Assembly: GCA_038327655.1 (NCBI GenBank)
Contig: JBBQLG010000010.1
Location: 1-64,000 of the forward strand
Direction of reading: 5' to 3'
Length of the DNA: 64,000 nt
DNA from: JBBQLG01 sp038327655
Lineage (GTDB): Bacteria; Bacteroidota; Bacteroidia; Cytophagales; Spirosomataceae
The notes beneath the pieces were generated by a model that worked only from the letters and a program-made list of their open reading frames with translations, did no database searches and was not told where the DNA came from. Positions 34,954-44,369 of the stretch are shown piece after piece. Position 1 is the stretch's first letter. Each line of letters begins with the position of its first letter. The translations under genes and the position numbers were made by a program.

Positions 34954-36429
34954 ATGCTCACGCTTGCACTCATTTTATTTCCCCTCATAGCGGCTTCGGG
35001 GCTTCTCTTGCTCAAAAGCGACTCCGTTAAGACGCTGGCCTTAGTGGCGGCTCTGATCGAAACCGGTTTAGCCGTATACATCTTCTCCACTTTTACGCCC
35101 GATGCACAGTCGCAGTTTGGGTTCGACTACGCCTGGATCAGCTCATTGGGTATCCGGTTCAGCGCGGGCGTCGATGGCGTCAGTTTACTGCTGGTCTTGC
35201 TGACCGGTCTGCTGGTGCCGCTGATTGTGCTGTCGGCGTTCCGGCAGAACTATACCCGTCCAGCTACCTTCTACGCGCTGATCCTGTTTATGCAGTCGGC
35301 GTTGATGGGCGTGTTTACGGCGCGGGACGGCTTTCTGTTCTACCTGTTTTTTGAAGCCGCGCTGATTCCCGTTTATTTTCTGGCGGCAGGCTGGGGCGGG
35401 GAAAACCGCATTCCAGTCACGTTTAAATTCTTCCTCTACACCATTTTTGGCAGTCTGTTCATGCTGCTGGGCATGGTTTATTTGTATTACCAAACCCCGC
35501 TGGTCGACGGCCATCATACATCAGCCATCGTCGATTTCTACCGGGTGAGCATGACACCCAAGGCGCAGGGCTTGGTATTCTGGGCGTTCTTCATCGCCTT
35601 TGCTATCAAAATGCCCTTGTTCCCATTCCACACCTGGCAGCCCGATACCTACGTCGAATCGCCCACCCCGGCCACGATGCTGCTGGCCGGTATCATGCTG
35701 AAAATGGGCGTTTATGGCGTAATCCGGTTCATCCTACCCATCCTTCCGGCGGGCGTGGCTACCTGGGGCAGCACGGCAATGGCGCTGTCTATCATCGGCA
35801 TCATCTACGGGTCGATCATTGCCATCCGGCAGCGCGACATGAAACGGCTGATTGCTTATTCGTCGTTCGCGCACGTTGGCCTGATGTCGGCGGGTGTATT
35901 CTCGCTTACGGAGGTCGGCTTGCAGGGGGCATTAGTGCAGATGCTGTCGCACGGCATCAATGTGGTTGGGATGTTTTTTGTGGCCGAGGTCATTTTCGAG
36001 CGTACCAACACCCGAATGCTGGACCAACTCGGCGGCATTACCAAAACCACGCCCAAACTGACGGTTTACTTCATGATTCTCTTGCTGGGCAGTGTGGCCC
36101 TGCCGCTGACGAACGGCTTTGTGGGTGAGTTTCTCCTGTTGCAGGGCGTTTTCGACGTGAACAACTACCTCGGTGCCATCGCCGGCTTGACCATCATTCT
36201 GGGCGCAGTTTACATGCTGCGGATGTATCAGAAAAGCATGTTCGGCCAAACGACGGCCCGCACCGAAAATTTCGCGGACCTGACGGGGCAGGAAGGCTGG
36301 GTACTGCTGCCCTTAGCCATATTGGTATTCTGGATTGGCATTTATCCCGCTACGTTCCTGAAAATGACCGAACCCGCCGTCATGAACCTGTTGCAGTACG
36401 CGGCCAAAGGAGCCGTATCGTTAAAATAA
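34954..36429 (+). CDS. nuoM: NADH-quinone oxidoreductase subunit M
   Basis: This 491-aa antiporter-like proton-pumping subunit carries the conserved KMPLFPFHTWQPDTYVESPTP and LIAYSSFAHVGLMSAG motifs, plus the glutamate of helix 5 in LFFEAALIPVYFL. It lies 21 nt after nuoL and 12 nt before nuoN, one operon. Confidence 0.96.
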   Translation: MLTLALILFPLIAASGLLLLKSDSVKTLALVAALIETGLAVYIFSTFTPDAQSQFGFDYAWISSLGIRFSAGVDGVSLLLVLLTGLLVPLIVLSAFRQNYTRPATFYALILFMQSALMGVFTARDGFLFYLFFEAALIPVYFLAAGWGGENRIPVTFKFFLYTIFGSLFMLLGMVYLYYQTPLVDGHHTSAIVDFYRVSMTPKAQGLVFWAFFIAFAIKMPLFPFHTWQPDTYVESPTPATMLLAGIMLKMGVYGVIRFILPILPAGVATWGSTAMALSIIGIIYGSIIAIRQRDMKRLIAYSSFAHVGLMSAGVFSLTEVGLQGALVQMLSHGINVVGMFFVAEVIFERTNTRMLDQLGGITKTTPKLTVYFMILLLGSVALPLTNGFVGEFLLLQGVFDVNNYLGAIAGLTIILGAVYMLRMYQKSMFGQTTARTENFADLTGQEGWVLLPLAILVFWIGIYPATFLKMTEPAVMNLLQYAAKGAVSLK

Positions 36430-36441
36430 GCCCGAAAAAAG

Positions 36442-37836
36442 ATGTTACCCATCATCCTGTTATCCGTTTTTGGCATCGTCATGCTGTTTCTGGGCTTCCT
36501 CAAATCCAGGGCAGTACTGTTGCCGGCAACCTTAGTATTCCTGCTGGTTACGCTCGTGGCCACATTTATTGACTGGAATCGTTCGTTCATGTACTTCCAC
36601 AACATGCTGCTGAGCAATAACCTGTCGATGGTGTTCACCGCCATCGTGCTCATTTCGGCGTTTATGGTCGTGGCCTTATCGGGCAGCTTCATTGACGACG
36701 AAGCCGCACAACCTGCTGAATACTACGCGTTGCTGCTGTTCTCACTGGTGGGTGCGCTAATGATGATTGGGTTTGAAAACCTGATTATGCTGTTTGTCGG
36801 TGTCGAGATTCTGTCCGTGTCCATGTACGTACTCACCGGCAGCGACAAACGCAACAGCCGTTCCAACGAGGCCGCGCTGAAGTACTTTCTGATGGGGGCA
36901 TTCGCTACGGGGATAATGCTTTTTGGCATGGCGTTACTCTACGGCGCGTCCGGCTCGTTTGAATTGTCGGGTATAAAAGGGTACGTCATATATGGACAGT
37001 CGGCAGGTACCTCCTTACTGCTGTACATGGGGTTATTGCTGGTGCTGATCGGTATTCTGTTTAAAGTATCGGCGGCTCCCTTTCACTTCTGGACGCCCGA
37101 CGTGTACGACGGTGCGCCCACGCTGTTCACCGCCTTTATGTCAACGGTGGTGAAGACGGCGGGTTTTGCGGCTTTATTTCGGTTACTGGCCGGTTCATTC
37201 GGGGATATTTACAGTTTCTGGTGGGTTATTCTGGCCGGTATCGCCACGGTTACGCTGGTGCTGAGTAACCTGACAGCCGTATATCAGAACAGTTTCAAGC
37301 GGATGATGGCCTATTCCAGTATCTCTCACGCGGGGTATTTGCTGATCGGTTTGGTCGCGCTGGGGACGCAGACGAAACAGGCGTTAGTAATTTACACGCT
37401 GGCCTATTCACTCTCGACCATTGCTGCGTTCGGGGTGTTGCTGCTGGTGGCCCGGAATCGCAACGCCGACGGCCGGTTGGACGAGAGTTTCGATGCCTTC
37501 AACGGATTGGCCCGTCAGAATCCGCTGCTGGGTTTTGTCATGGCCGTGTCGATGCTGTCGCTGGCAGGTATTCCGCTGACGGCCGGTTTCTGGGGGAAAT
37601 TCATGATGTTCTCTACGGCGGTAGACCGGGGCATTATCTGGCTGCTCGTGGTGGCCGTACTGATGTCGGCGGTGGGTATTTATTATTACTTCCGGGTCGT
37701 TATTGCCATGTATTTCCGCGAGGGCGACATTGAAACGATCCGCATTGCGCCGTTTTACCGCGTCGTACTGGTCACGGCTACCGTGCTGACCATTGTACTG
37801 GGTCTGGTTCCGGGTCTGTTGCAGGGGCTGGTCTAA
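36442..37836 (+). CDS. nuoN: NADH-quinone oxidoreductase subunit N
   Basis: This 464-aa antiporter-like subunit closes the membrane-arm cluster. It has LFVGVEILSVSMYVL, KVSAAPFHFWTPDVYDGAPT and RMMAYSSISHAGYLL, all typical. It is the last nuo gene in the window. Confidence 0.95.
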   Translation: MLPIILLSVFGIVMLFLGFLKSRAVLLPATLVFLLVTLVATFIDWNRSFMYFHNMLLSNNLSMVFTAIVLISAFMVVALSGSFIDDEAAQPAEYYALLLFSLVGALMMIGFENLIMLFVGVEILSVSMYVLTGSDKRNSRSNEAALKYFLMGAFATGIMLFGMALLYGASGSFELSGIKGYVIYGQSAGTSLLLYMGLLLVLIGILFKVSAAPFHFWTPDVYDGAPTLFTAFMSTVVKTAGFAALFRLLAGSFGDIYSFWWVILAGIATVTLVLSNLTAVYQNSFKRMMAYSSISHAGYLLIGLVALGTQTKQALVIYTLAYSLSTIAAFGVLLLVARNRNADGRLDESFDAFNGLARQNPLLGFVMAVSMLSLAGIPLTAGFWGKFMMFSTAVDRGIIWLLVVAVLMSAVGIYYYFRVVIAMYFREGDIETIRIAPFYRVVLVTATVLTIVLGLVPGLLQGLV

Positions 37837-37932
37837 GCCACAGGCTCACAAAAATTACTCAACTGGCAAAGCCGTTTGTCTTTACGTAACTTCGCCCCCA
37901 AATAACGGGCAAATCCCATTCGCATAACCATT

Positions 37933-38436
37933 TTGTCGCGCCAAACCGTGAACGTGAGCATTAGCCAGGAGAGTAAGCACAAGGAATACCGGAGTTTCTT
38001 TACTTTTTTTCTGACGGCCCTGTTCGGCGCGTCCGTGAATTTTGTCAGTCAGATTCTATACCGGAATTATTTTGACTATACTGCCAGCGTCTTCTTCGGC
38101 TACCTGACCGCAACGGTTGCCAGTTTTATCCCCCAAAAGGTATTTGCTTTTTCGGCCAAAGGAACGGGTAACACCGGGCGGGAGGCCATCAAGTATGTCA
38201 TTATTGCGTTAGTGGCCTTAGTGGTTCAGGTGTACGTGGCCAAATACACGCTGGAGTGGATCGCTAACCCGATTTTTCCACAGTTTTCTACCTTCTGGCG
38301 CGAAAAAGGCTCTCACGTAACGGGAATGGGCTTCAGTTTTCTGGCGAACTACTTCGGCCACAAATTACTCACCTTCCGCAGCACCGGTATGTACGACCGG
38401 TTAACGTCCCGCCGTTCCGAGAGCGATATCGAATAG
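37933..38436 (+). CDS. GtrA-like membrane protein
   Basis: This protein of up to 167 aa has four hydrophobic segments (about residues 25-45, 55-70, 85-105, 130-145) and the GtrA pattern of aromatic, basic loops (IPQKVFAFSAKG, FLANYFGHKLLTFR). GtrA proteins are thought to help move polyprenyl-linked sugars for O-antigen or teichoic acid modification. No ATG fits; the start is TTG 37933 or GTG 37948. The neighbours do not indicate its partner. Confidence 0.75.
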   Translation: MSRQTVNVSISQESKHKEYRSFFTFFLTALFGASVNFVSQILYRNYFDYTASVFFGYLTATVASFIPQKVFAFSAKGTGNTGREAIKYVIIALVALVVQVYVAKYTLEWIANPIFPQFSTFWREKGSHVTGMGFSFLANYFGHKLLTFRSTGMYDRLTSRRSESDIE

Positions 38437-38518
38437 ATTCTCGCCCTATTCTCCTACTTCAAAAATCTTCACTTTTTCAAGACAAAGCCCCGTTTTTGTA
38501 AAACAAGGCAGGGTAATA

Positions 38519-38547
38519 TTGTATTTTTAGTATTTCTACTACCTTTG
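38519..38547 (+). promoter_or_regulatory. Putative Bacteroidota promoter of the small lipoprotein gene
   Basis: TTG 38519-38521, an 18-nt spacer, TACCTTTG 38540-38547. The leader is about 25 nt. Confidence 0.8.
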
Positions 38548-38578
38548 CAGCGCAAACCTAACGTAGCAAAAAAACACC

Positions 38579-38803
38579 ATGAAAAAAGTATTCGCTCTCC
38601 TGTTTATCGGTACCACCCTGACGTTCGCGGCCTGCCAGAGCAAACCTAAAACCGAAGAGGCTACCGTAGATTCGACCGCCACGACAACGATGATGACGGA
38701 TTCGGCGTCGATGGGTGGCGATTCGGCCAAGTCGATGATGGGCAGTGATTCGGCCTCGTCGATGATGTCGACCACAACTACTGTCGAAAGCACCACGAAG
38801 TAA
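38579..38803 (+). CDS. Small Ser/Met/Thr-rich lipoprotein
   Basis: This is a 74-aa protein. A lipoprotein signal (LLFIGTTLTFAAC, lipidated Cys19) is followed by a low-complexity tail built from reiterated DSAS and SMM units, such as SMGGDSAKSMMGSDSAS. Without transmembrane or catalytic features, it is probably a surface or periplasmic tail with metal-binding potential from its Met and Asp residues. A full-consensus promoter and a terminator-like hairpin frame it as a single-gene unit, which suggests strong expression. Confidence 0.8.
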   Translation: MKKVFALLFIGTTLTFAACQSKPKTEEATVDSTATTTMMTDSASMGGDSAKSMMGSDSASSMMSTTTTVESTTK

Positions 38804-38827
38804 TCCGCTTCGCTTTATTCTGATTGG

Positions 38828-38854
38828 AAAGCCTTACGTTTGTGGGGCTTTTTT
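38828..38854 (+). terminator. Short intrinsic terminator after the small lipoprotein gene
   Basis: AAAGCC (38828-38833) pairs with GGCTTT (38846-38851), and the T-run continues to 38854. The stem is short, so its strength is uncertain. It lies inside the open frame leading into the SprT gene, which argues for that gene's later start. Confidence 0.6.
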
Positions 38855-38865
38855 CGTTTACCGCC

Positions 38866-39492
38866 GTGCCAACGTCTTCACTTGCGTCTTACCTGCCGTC
38901 CGCTGCCGCTGCCTATGGGGAGCAACTGCATCAACAGTTTGCGTTTACCCTATTGATTGTTAACCCCCGCCGAACCCGGTTCGGCGACTTTCGGGTTTTC
39001 CCCAACGGGCAGCAACAAATTACGGTCAACAGCAACCTGAATCCGTACGCTTTTCTGATTACGTACGTGCATGAGGTAGCCCATGCCGCTGTGTATCAGG
39101 CTCATCGAAACGTTGTGCGCCGAAGTCGACGGCCTAAACCCCACGGCGTGGCCTGGCAAACAGCCTTTCAAGAGTTGATGCAGCCGTTATTAACCGATAG
39201 CGTGTTTCCCCCTTCAGTGCTGATCCCATTGCAGGCTTACCTGCAAAAACCGGCCGCTACCACGTCGGCCAGTCCGTCACTCATGGCCGCGCTCCGGCTC
39301 ATGGACCCACCGAAGCCCCAAATTGACGGACAGGTTAAGCTGGCAGATGTGCCGGAAGGACAATCGTTTGTGTTTCAGAAAAAAATATTCGTCCGGGGTG
39401 CGTTACGCCGGACCCGCATCGTTTGTAAAGAAACCGGTTCCGGTCGCCAGTATGCGATTCTGGCTCAGGCCGAAGTACTGATTCATGCGTAA
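38866..39492 (+). CDS. SprT-like zinc metalloprotease domain protein
   Basis: About 208 aa from the GTG at 38866; an earlier TTG (38824) lies inside the terminator hairpin. The zinc motif is YVHEVAHAAVYQ (HExxH), preceded by a SprT-type N-terminal region and followed by GVAWQTAFQEL and a C-terminal all-beta domain without the usual CxxC zinc ribbon. SprT-like proteins cleave or bind proteins at DNA lesions, but bacterial members are poorly known. It overlaps porU by 8 nt. Confidence 0.82.
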   Translation: MPTSSLASYLPSAAAAYGEQLHQQFAFTLLIVNPRRTRFGDFRVFPNGQQQITVNSNLNPYAFLITYVHEVAHAAVYQAHRNVVRRSRRPKPHGVAWQTAFQELMQPLLTDSVFPPSVLIPLQAYLQKPAATTSASPSLMAALRLMDPPKPQIDGQVKLADVPEGQSFVFQKKIFVRGALRRTRIVCKETGSGRQYAILAQAEVLIHA

Positions 39493-42400
39493 ACAGCTAC
39501 TGCTCCTTTTTTCCTCCTTCCTGATGTTCCTAACCAGTGCGGGGAATGGGTGGGCACAGTCGGCGTCCGTGCTGAAAACGGGCGTATGGCTTAAAATCGG
39601 GGTGACGCAAACGGGTGTTGTCCGGCTCGACTATGCTACGCTCACCAAAGTAAATCCCGCTTTTGCCACCGCCGATCCGCGCCAGTTCCGGTTATTTGGC
39701 AACGGCGGGGCCATGCTCCCACAGGCTAATGCGGTAGCCCGCCCAACCGACCTGACCGAAAATGCGATTCAGGTGACGGGCGAAACCGACGGCCGTCTGG
39801 ACCCGACCGATGCTGTTTTGTTTTTTGGGCAACCGCCGGTTTCCATCACCTACGACGCCACAGGGAAGCAGTTGTCGCATCAACTCAATCTATATTCAGA
39901 CACGACCTTCTACTTTCTGACCATTGGCCCAACACCCGGTCAGCGCATCAGCATCCGGTCGGCAGGCACTACTACAGGCGGACTCGCCACTACCACTTTC
40001 GATGACTACGTGTTTCGGGAGCAGGAGCTTGTAAAACCAATCCCGTCGGGTCGGCAGTGGTTGGGCGACAATTTCCAGGGGGATCTTACCCAAACGCAGT
40101 CCTTTGCCTTTACCGTGCCAGGGCGGATTCTCAATACGCCGGTGCTGATTCGGTCAGCAGTGATGGCATCGGCTACGGCTAAAACCACGTTCGTGCTGCA
40201 ATTGAACGGCACGAACATTGGCAGTCAATCGGTTGATGCGGTAGCTGATGTGATCTCGCGGTACACCGTCAAAGGAAATCTAAACACCACTGCCTTTTCG
40301 GTAACGCCAACCACCGCCGACGATGTTCTGTCCGTGAAAATGGCGTTCGACCGCAATGGGGGAGCTGGTTCGGTGGGCTATCTCGATTATATATCCATCC
40401 AGCTACAGCGCGAAATCCGGCCCTACGATCAGCCAACCTGGATGCGCACGACCACCGGACGATTCGTGGCCAAACAGGCGACTTCGGCACTCCGGGTCTG
40501 GGACATCAGCAATCCCCTCCGGCCAATTCAGCAAACGTATACCCTCGCTGGTGCAGAAGCGGCCTGGTCATCGGACAGTACCGCCCGGCATGATTATTTT
40601 CTGTTTACCGACCCGCAAATTCAGTCAGCCGCATCGGTGGCTACCGTTCCCAATCAAAATCTGCACGGACAACCAACGCCTAACCTGCTGATCGTGACAC
40701 CCGCAGCCTGGCGGGTACAGGCCGAACGCTTAGCCGCGTTTCGCCGAAGCCACGATAATCTGTCGGTACTCATGGCCACTACGCAGGAGGTGTACAACGA
40801 GTTTGCCTCCGGTCAGGCCGACCCCACAGCCATCCGGGATTTGGCACGGTATCTGAATAAACAGACGCCGGGGCAATTGAAATACCTGCTGCTGCTGGGT
40901 GATGCCACGTTCGATTACCGGAACAAAAGCAAGTTGTTGTCTCCCACTGATCAGGCCAACACGGTGCCGGTTTACGAAAGTCTGGAGTCGCTGCACCCCA
41001 TTCTGAGTTTTTCGTCCGACGACTATTTTGGCTTTCTCAAAGATACGGATGGTGTTTGGGCCGAAAGTCCGGCGGGGGATCAGTTGCTCGATATTGGCGT
41101 GGGTCGGTTGCCGGTAAAATCAGCCGCCGAAGCAAAAGTCGTTGTGGATAAGTTAATCACTTATGGCAGCGATAAGACGCTTACCGGCGACTGGCGGTCG
41201 AAGATTATGTTCGTCGCCGATGATGGTGACGACAACACGCACCAAAAAGACGCCAATCAATTAGCCTCCTACGTAGAAGCGCAGGCCCCAACGTACCGGC
41301 CCGAGCGGGTTTTTCTGGATACGTTTCAGCAAACAACGGCCACCGTCGGCAGCACCGTTGTGGAGAAAGCACCCGCCGTAAATGCCATCATCGACCGGGC
41401 CGTGCAAACCGGACGGCTCATCATCAACTACACCGGTCATGGGGGCATCTCGGGCTGGGCGCAGGAACAGGTGCTGACGCTGGAGGACATTCTGGCGTGG
41501 AAAGGGCCACGATTACCTCTGTTTGTGACCGCTACCTGCGAGTTTGGCCGTTACGACGATCCGGTGGCCAACTCCGGGGCTGAACTCGCTTTGCTGAACC
41601 CGGCGGGCGGAGCGGTGGGCCTGCTGACGACGACCCGGCCCGTTTTTGCCGATAAGAATCTGCTGCTGAACCAGGCCTTTTACCGCGCCGTTTTCCGAAC
41701 GTCGGCAGGTCAGCTTCCCCGGTTGGGTGACATCATGCGGGACACCAAAGACAGTAGCCTGGCGGGTGTGCTGAACCGGAACTTTGCGCTGCTCGGCGAC
41801 CCGTCCATGCAACTCGCCTACCCGCAGGCAGAGACTGTGCTGATGCAGGTGAACGGTCGCACCCTTTCTGCTAAAACCGATACATTGCGGGCCGGTCAGC
41901 GAATAACCGTGACGGGTATTGTCCGGCAACGGGGCGTCCGACCAACCGAAACGGCACAGCCACTAACCGATTTTTCGGGTACGATCCGGCTCACCCTCTA
42001 CGACAAACCGGTCCCTGTAACCACCTTCGGTACCGAGAGCAGCGCGAAATTCACCTTCCCAACGTATGCCAGTTTGCTTTATGCCGGGCAGGTGCCGGTG
42101 CAGAACGGACAATTTCAGGCACAGTTTGTGCTACCTAAAGATATGAATCCGACCGTGGGGCTGGGCCGTATGTATGCCTATGCCGTTCGGAGCGACAGTT
42201 TGCTGGATGCCGGGGGAGCCAACGATTTGCTGCTGGGCGGTCCGGCTTCGTTAACATTTGCTGATGCGCAGCCACCGGTGATTCGCCTGTCGCTGGCCGA
42301 TACGACTACGACCCGGCCTAACCCAACGACCGCCGGACCAGACGTTACGCTGCTTATTGATCTTAGCGACAACGAAGGCATCAATTTAACGCAAACGGTA

Positions 42401-42925
42401 CCGGCTCACGCGCTGACACTACAACTCGATCAGCAGCCGCCAGTCATGATCAGCGATTTATACCGGGCTGTCAGTGCAGACGGGCGACAGGGGCAGGTTC
42501 GGTACACGGTTGGCGGACTGGCCAATGGCACATACACCGTTCGGGTGAAAGCCTTCGACGTTAACAATAATCCGGCGGAGGTCGCGTTCACCTTTATAGT
42601 TTCGGAGCGGGTACCGATGGCCATACAATCCATGACGGCTTATCCGAATCCATTTCGGGAGCAGGTAACGATTCAGGCCCGGCACAACCGCCCCGGCGAC
42701 ACAATCGACTGGACGCTGACTCTGTTCGATCTCAACGGCCAACCGATTGCTGAACGAGCGGGCCAATGCACTACCTGTCCGGCAACGCTTACAACCGATG
42801 GCTGGGATGGCCGACTGAGCAACGGGGCAACCCTACCGAGTGGATTATACCTCTACCGGCTGCAACTCAGATCGACAGATTCCGCCCCGGCAACCGGTAC
42901 CGGTAAACTATTGCTAATCCGATGA
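39485..42925 (+). CDS. porU: Type IX secretion system sortase PorU
   Basis: PorU is the C25 (gingipain-type) cysteine peptidase that removes the C-terminal signal of T9SS cargo at the outer membrane and links the product to anionic lipopolysaccharide. The 1146-aa protein has a signal peptide, a long beta-rich N-terminal part, and the peptidase core with catalytic His652 in INYTGHGG and Cys685 in VTATCEFGRYD. An Ig-like region follows, ending in a T9SS-type C-terminal domain (AYPNPF, then GLYLYRL and LLLIR). porV follows directly, as in other T9SS genomes. The start overlaps the SprT stop. Confidence 0.94.
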   Translation: MRKQLLLLFSSFLMFLTSAGNGWAQSASVLKTGVWLKIGVTQTGVVRLDYATLTKVNPAFATADPRQFRLFGNGGAMLPQANAVARPTDLTENAIQVTGETDGRLDPTDAVLFFGQPPVSITYDATGKQLSHQLNLYSDTTFYFLTIGPTPGQRISIRSAGTTTGGLATTTFDDYVFREQELVKPIPSGRQWLGDNFQGDLTQTQSFAFTVPGRILNTPVLIRSAVMASATAKTTFVLQLNGTNIGSQSVDAVADVISRYTVKGNLNTTAFSVTPTTADDVLSVKMAFDRNGGAGSVGYLDYISIQLQREIRPYDQPTWMRTTTGRFVAKQATSALRVWDISNPLRPIQQTYTLAGAEAAWSSDSTARHDYFLFTDPQIQSAASVATVPNQNLHGQPTPNLLIVTPAAWRVQAERLAAFRRSHDNLSVLMATTQEVYNEFASGQADPTAIRDLARYLNKQTPGQLKYLLLLGDATFDYRNKSKLLSPTDQANTVPVYESLESLHPILSFSSDDYFGFLKDTDGVWAESPAGDQLLDIGVGRLPVKSAAEAKVVVDKLITYGSDKTLTGDWRSKIMFVADDGDDNTHQKDANQLASYVEAQAPTYRPERVFLDTFQQTTATVGSTVVEKAPAVNAIIDRAVQTGRLIINYTGHGGISGWAQEQVLTLEDILAWKGPRLPLFVTATCEFGRYDDPVANSGAELALLNPAGGAVGLLTTTRPVFADKNLLLNQAFYRAVFRTSAGQLPRLGDIMRDTKDSSLAGVLNRNFALLGDPSMQLAYPQAETVLMQVNGRTLSAKTDTLRAGQRITVTGIVRQRGVRPTETAQPLTDFSGTIRLTLYDKPVPVTTFGTESSAKFTFPTYASLLYAGQVPVQNGQFQAQFVLPKDMNPTVGLGRMYAYAVRSDSLLDAGGANDLLLGGPASLTFADAQPPVIRLSLADTTTTRPNPTTAGPDVTLLIDLSDNEGINLTQTVPAHALTLQLDQQPPVMISDLYRAVSADGRQGQVRYTVGGLANGTYTVRVKAFDVNNNPAEVAFTFIVSERVPMAIQSMTAYPNPFREQVTIQARHNRPGDTIDWTLTLFDLNGQPIAERAGQCTTCPATLTTDGWDGRLSNGATLPSGLYLYRLQLRSTDSAPATGTGKLLLIR

Positions 42926-42974
42926 TTGTAGGTTTCGACTGTATAGCCTCTTTTTCTAATCCGACGAATCGTTG

Positions 42975-42982
42975 TAATTTTG
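42975..42982 (+). promoter_or_regulatory. porV: Putative -7 box upstream of porV
   Basis: TAATTTTG matches TAnnTTTG. At the -33 distance a TTTT run (42951-42954) stands in for TTTG, with a 20-nt spacer. It would allow porV expression independent of porU. Confidence 0.5.
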
Positions 42983-43046
42983 ACCACGCCCAACAAAACT
43001 GCCTTCCCGCCGGGCAGACTGACGGCACCTTTTTTAAATCGCACGT

Positions 43047-44288
43047 ATGAAGCGCACTTTTTCCCTACTCCTCACCGGAGTTTTTGTTTGTCTCTCCCTG
43101 TTTTCGCTCGCTCAGTCTACTGGTACTGGTACTACCTTAACCGGTCAGTCAGTGGGCGTGGTTAACTCAGCCGTTCCATTCCTGAATTTCGCGCCCGATG
43201 CCCGCAGTGCGGGTCTGGGTGATGCGGGCGTTGCCCTGCGCGATGCCGATGCGAGTGCCATTTTCTGGAACCCGTCGAAATTAGTGTTCGCCAAAGACAA
43301 AGCCGGTGCGACCATTTCCTATACCCCCTGGCTACGAAACCTCATCAACGACATGTATTTCACGAACGTGTCCGGTTATAAGAAAGTAGGCAAGGATCAG
43401 GTGCTTGGCCTGTCATTGCTGTATTTCGACCTCGGCACCATTCAGTTCACCAACAATCAGGGCATCTCTATTGGTGACTTCAACTCCCGCGAATATGCCC
43501 TAACCGCTTCGTACTCGCGCCGGTTGTTCAAGAACTTTTCGGTGGGGGTAAACCTCAAATATGTAAACTCCAACCTGGCGGCCGGCTACAGTGGCAGCAC
43601 GGGTGGCGGGGCACTCAAACCCGGTGGTACGGCCGCAGCGGACATCAGCGCCTACTACCAGAACCAAACGCGTGACGATGTATCGGGTAAAGGGTTTGGC
43701 TGGAGTTACGGTCTGATGATCTCCAACATCGGCGGTAAAATCAACTATGGCAGTGCCGAGAAGTACCATATTCCCACGAACTTCCGTCTGGGTGGGGGTT
43801 TGACGTACTATGCCGATCAACTGAACAAGTTCAACTTTGTGCTGGACTTCAATAAACTGATGGTACCTACACCACCAATCTATGGCCCCGCAGTTAATGG
43901 AGTAGCGCCAATCATAGCGGGCAAGGACCCTAATCGTCCGGGTGCCGTGCTGGGTTCATTCTTTGACGCGCCGGGCGGTTTCAGCGAAGAACTGAAAGAA
44001 GTTACGGTCTCTGCCGGGGCCGAATATTGGTACAACGATCAGTTTGCAGCCCGTGTTGGGTACTTCAACGAGTCGGCGGCTAAAGGCAACCGCAAATACG
44101 CAACCGCCGGACTGGGTATCCACATAGCGCAGCGGTATGGAGCCGACTTCTCGTACCTGCTGCCGGTTACGGGTGGTACGCAGACGCTGTCCGGTACGTT
44201 CCGGCTCTCGTTAGTCTTTAAATTCAACGGTACTCCCCGCAGCACCGAAGATGATGAACCGGTCGTGACCGACGACACAAAAAATTAG
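43047..44288 (+). CDS. porV: Type IX secretion system outer-membrane protein PorV
   Basis: PorV is an FadL-like 14-strand outer-membrane barrel that shuttles T9SS cargo between the translocon and the PorU sortase. The 413-aa protein has a signal peptide (cut near SLAQ), then PFLNFAPDARSAGLGDAGVALRD and NPSKL, the family hallmark, and a barrel ending in LVFKFNG with a short acidic tail. Gene order porU-porV is conserved in Cytophagales. A strong terminator follows. Confidence 0.95.
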   Translation: MKRTFSLLLTGVFVCLSLFSLAQSTGTGTTLTGQSVGVVNSAVPFLNFAPDARSAGLGDAGVALRDADASAIFWNPSKLVFAKDKAGATISYTPWLRNLINDMYFTNVSGYKKVGKDQVLGLSLLYFDLGTIQFTNNQGISIGDFNSREYALTASYSRRLFKNFSVGVNLKYVNSNLAAGYSGSTGGGALKPGGTAAADISAYYQNQTRDDVSGKGFGWSYGLMISNIGGKINYGSAEKYHIPTNFRLGGGLTYYADQLNKFNFVLDFNKLMVPTPPIYGPAVNGVAPIIAGKDPNRPGAVLGSFFDAPGGFSEELKEVTVSAGAEYWYNDQFAARVGYFNESAAKGNRKYATAGLGIHIAQRYGADFSYLLPVTGGTQTLSGTFRLSLVFKFNGTPRSTEDDEPVVTDDTKN

Positions 44289-44316
44289 GTCCTGTCATAA
44301 ATCAACTTTTTTAGCA

Positions 44317-44351
44317 AAAATGGCATTTCAACAGAAATGCCATTTTGTGTT
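44317..44351 (+). terminator. Intrinsic terminator after porV
   Basis: A 13-bp perfect stem (44317-44329 with 44334-44346), a 4-nt loop, and a T-rich tail. Its A-rich and T-rich sides make it plausible on both strands. It contains an ATG (44337) that is in frame with the next gene but unlikely to be used. Confidence 0.85.
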
Positions 44352-44369
44352 TTCAGTTACCAGACTCCA

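Noticed and set aside
44337..44369. Earlier ATG for the M16-like protein
   Set aside because: It lies in the stem of the porV terminator and adds residues without family similarity.
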